From CAIKAP01 sp964574605 (lineage in GTDB: Bacteria; Verrucomicrobiota; Verrucomicrobiia; Palsa-1439), in the NCBI GenBank assembly GCA_964574605.1, contig CAZNOK010000191.1, positions 1-10,220 on the forward strand: a stretch of 10,220 nucleotides of DNA, read 5' to 3'. How positions within the stretch are numbered: position 1 is the stretch's first letter; every line of letters starts with the position of its first letter. The notes under the pieces were generated by a model. That model was not told where the DNA came from. It saw only the letters and a list, made by a program, of their open reading frames with translations, and made no database searches. This document shows, in pieces, positions 6,235-10,220 of the stretch. The position numbers were made by a program, and so were the translations under genes.

Positions 6235-8456
6235 CGTTGGCTCCGGGTGATTCGTTGTTGGAGGACGAGTTCGATGAAGACGAGGCCGACCAACGACCAG
6301 AGCAGCGGACGCCAGAGGTCGCGACCGTAGCGACGGCGTTGTTCGAGCTTGCGGTACTCGCCCCAAGTCGAAACGACTTCGGCGTTGAACGGTTTGGCGA
6401 CGGTTTTGATTTCGTCAGCGGTGAGTTGCGTGAGGTCGGACTCGGCACGCGTGGTGTTGACGACGAAATGCACCACCTTCTTGTCCGGCGTTTCGAGGAT
6501 GTAGAGGCCGGGGCGACGCGTGTCGTTGAAGCTGACGAGCGCGCGGCCGCCGGCGGATTTGACGGTGAGTTTGTATTTGCGGCCGTCGGGGTCGGAAAGT
6601 TCGAGCGTCTTGCCGCTGAACGACGCCGGCAACACGGCGACGAGCGGGTGGCCGATGTCAACGTTGCGCGGCGGATCGAATTTGGCGGCGAGGTAGGTGA
6701 CGAGCTGTTGCATCAACGGCAGGTAAATGGGACGCGTCGGCAGGTTCGACCACTCGCCACCGCACGGGACACTCGCGGCGATGACGGTGCCTTCGCCGAA
6801 TTTTTTTTCGATGAGATACGGATCGCCGGTGCTGAGGCGGGCGAGGATGAAGGGCGCACCGTCGGTTTTCGGCGCGTCGCGGGTCTCCGGGGGTTTTTTA
6901 GAAATTACGGACTTCGCGAAGTCCGTAATCTTTCCTTTCTCGTCGAACTTGTACCAGAGGCGAACAGTCGCGCTGGCGAGGTTGCCGCGGCGCGGATCGT
7001 TGAAGAGCGAGAGCGCGGGATGCTCGAAATGCTGGACGAGAATCGCCGTGTGCGGCGCGTCGTCGTCGAGGCCGCCTTCGAGCGTGGTGAGCCGCAACGG
7101 GAACAGGCCTTTGCCGTCGGCATAGAACTGCGTGTTGTACCAGGGCGTCTTGATGCGGTCGCCGGGGAAGATGAGCAGGCCGCCGCCGTTGTGGACGAAA
7201 TCTTCGAGCAGCTTGATCTGCTGGCTCTTGAGTTGCGCGACGTTGGCGAGGACGGCGACGCGCTTGTCCTTGAGCGCGGGTGCGAGATTTCGTTCCGGCT
7301 CAATGACGGTCGTGGTGATGAGGTCGGCGAGCGAGTTTTTGCTGGAACTGTACGGACGAAGCGCGATCTCAAGGAAGTCGGTCTCGCCTTCAAGCGGGCC
7401 GCGGCCCGGGTTGCCATTGATGAGGAGCACCGGCAGGTTGTCCCAGACCGGCACGGCGGCGAGCAGCGAGTTATCCTGCTTCAGCGAATCCGGCGCGTCG
7501 GCCTCGACGGCGACAACGTGCGACCCGGCGGCGTCGAAGGTGTGCGTGAAGAGGACTTGTCCGGTCTCGTGCGGCGCGAGCGCGATCTGCGCGACACCGC
7601 GTTCCTGGTTGTCCACTTTGAAATAGACTCGCAAGCTCGGGTGCGCGGTGTCGCCGTGGTTCTTGAGGTTGGCGCGGACTTGGAACTTCTGGCCGACGCC
7701 GAGGAGGAACCGGGAGAAATCGAGCGACTGGACGCTGACGTTGTTTTTGTCTTCGTGCCCGATGTGGATGAACGTGACCGGCGTCGCGACCGGAAGTTTC
7801 TTGAGCAGGTTCGCGATGCGGGCGCGCTCGATGTCGTCGGACTCGCCCCAACTGATTTTCTGGAAATCGCTGACGATGACAAGCTCGCGTTGGACTTCGT
7901 GCATTTTGCCGAGCATGCCGACGGCGAGTTCGAGCGACGCCGGCACCGCGGCGGAACCGTAGCCGGTTTGGAGCTTGCGAAGCTCGCGGTCGGCGCGGTC
8001 GGTGTTGTAGGTCGCCTCGTCGAGCAACGATCCCGGCACGCCGCGCATCAACACGACGCCGACTTCGCTACCGCGTCCGAGGTGGCGAATGACTTGGCTG
8101 GTGGTGTCGCGCGCTTCGGTGAAGGTGTTGCGGTTCTTGGTGCCGACTTCCATCGAATAGGAGTTGTCGAGCGCCACCACGACGGACGTTTTCGCGCCGC
8201 CCATCAGCGATTGCATCCCGGTCAACACTGGCCGCGACATCAGTAGCGCGAGCACGGCCGGGATCAGGCAACGCACGATGAGCAGCAGTAATTGCTCGAT
8301 CTGGATTCGGCGCCGTTGACGGCGTTCGAGCGGAATCAATAGGTGCATCGCAGCCCATTTGACGACCTTGAACTGGCGTTTGTGGAGCAGATGAATGATG
8401 ATCGGAATGCTCGCCGCCGAAAGTCCGCCCAACAAAATGATGTTCAGGAAGGTCAT
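6231..8456 (-). CDS. BatA-type membrane VWA protein (741 aa)
   Basis: The N-terminus has the BatA N-terminal pattern: a hydrophobic helix (about 3-24) with PIIIHLLHKRQ (18-28), a basic stretch with LERRQRRRIQIEQ (43-55), then a second helix (about 55-75). A VWA domain follows with a MIDAS-type DNSYS (D97, S99, S101) and LVIVSDFQKI (192-201). A CARDB/Ig-like segment spans about 238-325. A region like the amidotransferase fold (about 342-460) has LLINGNPGRGPLEGE and FVHNGGGLLIFPGD, again with no catalytic Cys. The C-terminal part (535-605) holds GDPYLIEKKFGEG and PLMQQLV, and a last TM helix lies at about 716-733. It is expected in the inner membrane as a partner of the MoxR/DUF58 pair. The ATG overlaps the DUF58 stop (ATGA), with only a weak GGATGA upstream. 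A 26-bp palindrome encodes residues 510-518 in frame. CDS and BatA-type assignment are strong; the specific process is unknown. Confidence 0.92.
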   Translation of the reverse strand: MTFLNIILLGGLSAASIPIIIHLLHKRQFKVVKWAAMHLLIPLERRQRRRIQIEQLLLLIVRCLIPAVLALLMSRPVLTGMQSLMGGAKTSVVVALDNSYSMEVGTKNRNTFTEARDTTSQVIRHLGRGSEVGVVLMRGVPGSLLDEATYNTDRADRELRKLQTGYGSAAVPASLELAVGMLGKMHEVQRELVIVSDFQKISWGESDDIERARIANLLKKLPVATPVTFIHIGHEDKNNVSVQSLDFSRFLLGVGQKFQVRANLKNHGDTAHPSLRVYFKVDNQERGVAQIALAPHETGQVLFTHTFDAAGSHVVAVEADAPDSLKQDNSLLAAVPVWDNLPVLLINGNPGRGPLEGETDFLEIALRPYSSSKNSLADLITTTVIEPERNLAPALKDKRVAVLANVAQLKSQQIKLLEDFVHNGGGLLIFPGDRIKTPWYNTQFYADGKGLFPLRLTTLEGGLDDDAPHTAILVQHFEHPALSLFNDPRRGNLASATVRLWYKFDEKGKITDFAKSVISKKPPETRDAPKTDGAPFILARLSTGDPYLIEKKFGEGTVIAASVPCGGEWSNLPTRPIYLPLMQQLVTYLAAKFDPPRNVDIGHPLVAVLPASFSGKTLELSDPDGRKYKLTVKSAGGRALVSFNDTRRPGLYILETPDKKVVHFVVNTTRAESDLTQLTADEIKTVAKPFNAEVVSTWGEYRKLEQRRRYGRDLWRPLLWSLVGLVFIELVLQQRITRSQR
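6904..6929. repeat. Perfect 26-bp palindrome inside the BatA-type gene
   Basis: ATTACGGACTTCG (6904-6916) is followed directly, with no spacer, by its exact reverse complement (6917-6929). It is read in frame as ITDFAKSVI (residues 510-518) in a Lys/Pro/Asp-rich linker. The AT-rich edges and the poly-T tract at 6895-6900 contrast with the GC-rich gene around it. It resembles a REP-like or Rickettsia-type palindromic insert inside a gene; I see no second copy in the window. Confidence 0.85.
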
Positions 8457-9349
8457 GCGGTCTTCATCCGGCGGGCAAGATAATACGCCAGCGATTCGGC
8501 GTACGGTTTGTCGGTCGTCACCGGCACGAGGTCAATCCGATGCCGGTGGCAACCGTCCTTGAGGTCTTTGCGGAACTTCTCCAAGTTCTCCATGTACACG
8601 GAGCGAAGTCCGACGGGATCAATCAGGCGTTTGTCGGCCTCGGATTCGAGCGAGTCGAACCGGGTCCATTGCTTGAATGGGAACGTCAGTTCGTCGGGGT
8701 CCCAGATCTGGAAGATGATGATCTCATGGTGGGCATGCCGGAAATGCGCCAATGCTGACATCAGTTCGGTCACGTCGCCAAAACAGTCCGAGAAGATAAT
8801 CAGCAGGCCGCGCCGATGAATTTTCGGGACGATCTGGTGAAACACTTTCCCCAACTCGGTCTCGCCGCCGGGAGTGGTGTCTTGAAGCGCGTCGAGCAGC
8901 ATTCGCAAATGATTGGGGCGCGACCGCGGCGGGATGTAGTGGCGGATTTTTTCGTCGAACGTCACCAGCCCGACGCTGTCGGCCTGCCGCAACATCAGGT
9001 ACGACAGGCAGGCCGCGAGGCGGATGGCGTACTGGTATTTGCTGACGCCGTTGCCGGCGTAAGACATCGAGCCGCTGACATCCACCAGCAACGTCGCCCG
9101 CAGGTTCGTTTCCTCCTCGTACTCCTTGATGTAGAGGCGGTCGCTCTTGCCGAAGACCTTCCAGTCGAGCCGGCGGATTTCGTCGCCCTGCACATATTGG
9201 CGGTGTTCGCGGAACTCGACGCTGAACCCTTTGTGCGGCGAGGTGTGCAGGCCGGAGCAGAAACCCTCGACGACAAGACGGGCGAGCACCTGCAGGTTGC
9301 TGATTTTCTGCAGGTCGGCCGGTGTCAGAAAATCAGACGGACGACTCAC
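8453..9349 (-). CDS. DUF58 family protein with VWA-like fold (298 aa)
   Basis: A soluble protein with no TM segment. It carries the DUF58 signature GDEIRRLDWKVFGKSDRLY (55-73), then a VWA-like core with LLVDVSGSMSY (87-97; MIDAS D90, S92, S94), TPGGETELGKVF (159-170) and IIFSDCFGDV (184-193). DUF58 proteins are usually encoded next to MoxR ATPases and are thought to link the ATPase to membrane VWA partners; that role is from family knowledge. The start is a GTG at 9349 that overlaps the MoxR stop as GTGA. There is no Shine-Dalgarno, so translation probably depends on coupling. The stop overlaps the BatA-type start as ATGA. Length is normal for the short DUF58 type that lacks N-terminal TM helices. 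Confidence 0.95.
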   Translation of the reverse strand: MSRPSDFLTPADLQKISNLQVLARLVVEGFCSGLHTSPHKGFSVEFREHRQYVQGDEIRRLDWKVFGKSDRLYIKEYEEETNLRATLLVDVSGSMSYAGNGVSKYQYAIRLAACLSYLMLRQADSVGLVTFDEKIRHYIPPRSRPNHLRMLLDALQDTTPGGETELGKVFHQIVPKIHRRGLLIIFSDCFGDVTELMSALAHFRHAHHEIIIFQIWDPDELTFPFKQWTRFDSLESEADKRLIDPVGLRSVYMENLEKFRKDLKDGCHRHRIDLVPVTTDKPYAESLAYYLARRMKTA

Positions 9350-10220
9350 AATACGTTGGCCGGCGTGCCGCGGGGCACCGCCTTGAGGATGCGGTCAATG
9401 ATTTCATCCACGTTGATGCCCTCGGCCTCGGCGTTGAACGTCGGGATCACGCGGTGGCGCAACACGGGATGCGCAATTGCCTCGATGTCGTCAATGGTCA
9501 CGTGGAACCGCCCCTGCAACACGGCGCGGACCTTGCCGCCGAGCGTGAGGTACTGGCACGCGCGCGGCCCGGCGCCCCACTCGACGAGTTCCTTCACGAA
9601 CGACAGTTTCTGGTCGGCTTCCTTGGGCCGGGTGCAACGCACGAGGTCCAGCACGAAATCCATCACGTGATCCGGCACCGGCACGCGCCGCACCAGCGTC
9701 TGGCACGCGATGATTTCCGGGCCGGTGATGACCGGCGACATTTGTGTCTCGAACGCGCTGGTGGTGCGGTTGACAATCTCGCGTTCCTGTTCGCGGTTCG
9801 GATAGGTGACTTTCACATGGAACAGAAACCGGTCGCGTTGCGCCTCGGGCAACGGGTAGGTGCCCTCCTGTTCGATGGGGTTTTGCGTCGCCAGCACGAA
9901 AAACGGTTCAGTCAACGAATACGTCTTGCCGCCGACGGTGATCGAGTGTTCCTGCATTGCCTCCAACAGGGCCGCTTGCGTCTTCGGCGGCGTGCGGTTG
10001 ATTTCGTCGGCAAGGATCATCTGCGCGAACAACGGCCCCGGCAGGAACGTGAGATTGCGCTGGCCCGTGGTCGGGTCTTCGTGGATGACCTCGGTTCCCG
10101 TGATGTCCGATGGCATCAGGTCCGGCGTGAACTGGATCCGTCGGAACGACAAATCCATCACTTGCGCCAGCCCGCGCACCATGAGCGTCTTGGCCAGCCC
10201 CGGCACGCCTTCCAGCAGAC
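9346..10220 (-). CDS. MoxR-family AAA+ ATPase (5' end outside window)
   Basis: Read from the right edge, the frame opens as LLEGVPGLAKTL, the Walker A loop of MoxR proteins (GxPGxAKT), so the missing N-terminus is short. Walker B is MILADEINR, followed by TPPKTQAALLEAMQE. Sensor 1 is VLATQNPIEQEGTYPLPEAQ, with the arginine-finger region QRDRF next. Sensor 2 is GAGPRA, where GASPRA is more common. A C-terminal helical lid follows and ends in PANVL. 290 residues are visible. MoxR ATPases act as ATP-driven chaperones that mature or activate VWA proteins, and here the next genes encode exactly such partners. It is the first gene of the visible operon; the promoter lies outside the window. Substrate and process are unknown. 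Confidence 0.96.
   Translation of the reverse strand, partial: LLEGVPGLAKTLMVRGLAQVMDLSFRRIQFTPDLMPSDITGTEVIHEDPTTGQRNLTFLPGPLFAQMILADEINRTPPKTQAALLEAMQEHSITVGGKTYSLTEPFFVLATQNPIEQEGTYPLPEAQRDRFLFHVKVTYPNREQEREIVNRTTSAFETQMSPVITGPEIIACQTLVRRVPVPDHVMDFVLDLVRCTRPKEADQKLSFVKELVEWGAGPRACQYLTLGGKVRAVLQGRFHVTIDDIEAIAHPVLRHRVIPTFNAEAEGINVDEIIDRILKAVPRGTPANVL

Noticed and set aside
6086..6661. N-terminal extension of the CPBP frame upstream of 6085
   Set aside because: The frame is open to 6661, but the extension is Ser/Arg/Asn-rich and overlaps the conserved end of the BatA-type gene. A GGAGG and an ATGA overlap mark the start at 6085.
6904..6929. Palindrome as an intrinsic terminator
   Set aside because: It lies well inside a conserved coding frame, and in the minus direction it is followed by an A-run, not a T-run.
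6237..8246. Long plus-strand open frame of 669 codons
   Set aside because: Antisense shadow of the BatA-type gene, with an Arg/Glu/Val/Gly-rich product lacking motifs.

Overview
The window is a dense, GC-rich stretch of bacterial DNA. Its backbone is one minus-strand operon, read right to left: MoxR-type AAA+ ATPase, DUF58 protein, BatA-type membrane VWA protein, a 50-residue membrane microprotein, a CPBP (CAAX-like) membrane protease, a second large membrane VWA protein, and a large membrane/coiled-coil protein resembling the DUF4175 group. The MoxR gene runs off the right edge and the DUF4175-like gene runs off the left edge. MoxR-DUF58-BatA plus a DUF4175-like coiled-coil protein is a layout I associate with the Planctomycetes-Verrucomicrobia-Chlamydiae group. 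Together with the high GC content and the style of the small toxin-antitoxin pair, I infer a verrucomicrobial (less likely planctomycete) genome. No taxonomic marker is present, so this is inference.

Right to left: 10220-9346 holds the MoxR ATPase, its 5' end cut just before the Walker A loop. 9349-8453 is the DUF58 protein. 8456-6231 is the BatA-type protein (741 aa), which carries an exact 26-bp palindrome in frame in a linker. 6234-6082 is a 50-aa protein that closely copies the N-terminus of the second VWA protein. 6085-5210 is the CPBP protease. 5213-2778 is the second VWA protein (811 aa). Every junction from MoxR to the second VWA gene is a 4-nt overlap (GTGA or ATGA), so translation is very likely coupled. 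The chain is then broken by a plus-strand two-gene module (2294-2766), itself joined by a GTGA overlap. It looks like a type II toxin-antitoxin pair with a RelE/ParE/YafQ-fold toxin. Left of it the minus-strand operon resumes with the DUF4175-like gene (2215-1).

By analogy with MoxR/VWA systems, the ATPase probably acts as a chaperone or remodeller on the VWA proteins, with DUF58 as the soluble partner. The two TM-anchored VWA proteins and the DUF4175-like protein would form a complex in or on the envelope. Both large VWA proteins also carry a glutamine-amidotransferase-like region with no visible catalytic cysteine, which suggests binding or scaffolding. The two features that look recently rearranged are the CPBP gene, which lies between imperfect 110-bp direct repeats, and the antisense toxin-antitoxin module.

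I saw no rRNA, tRNA, CRISPR array, transposase or convincing terminator.
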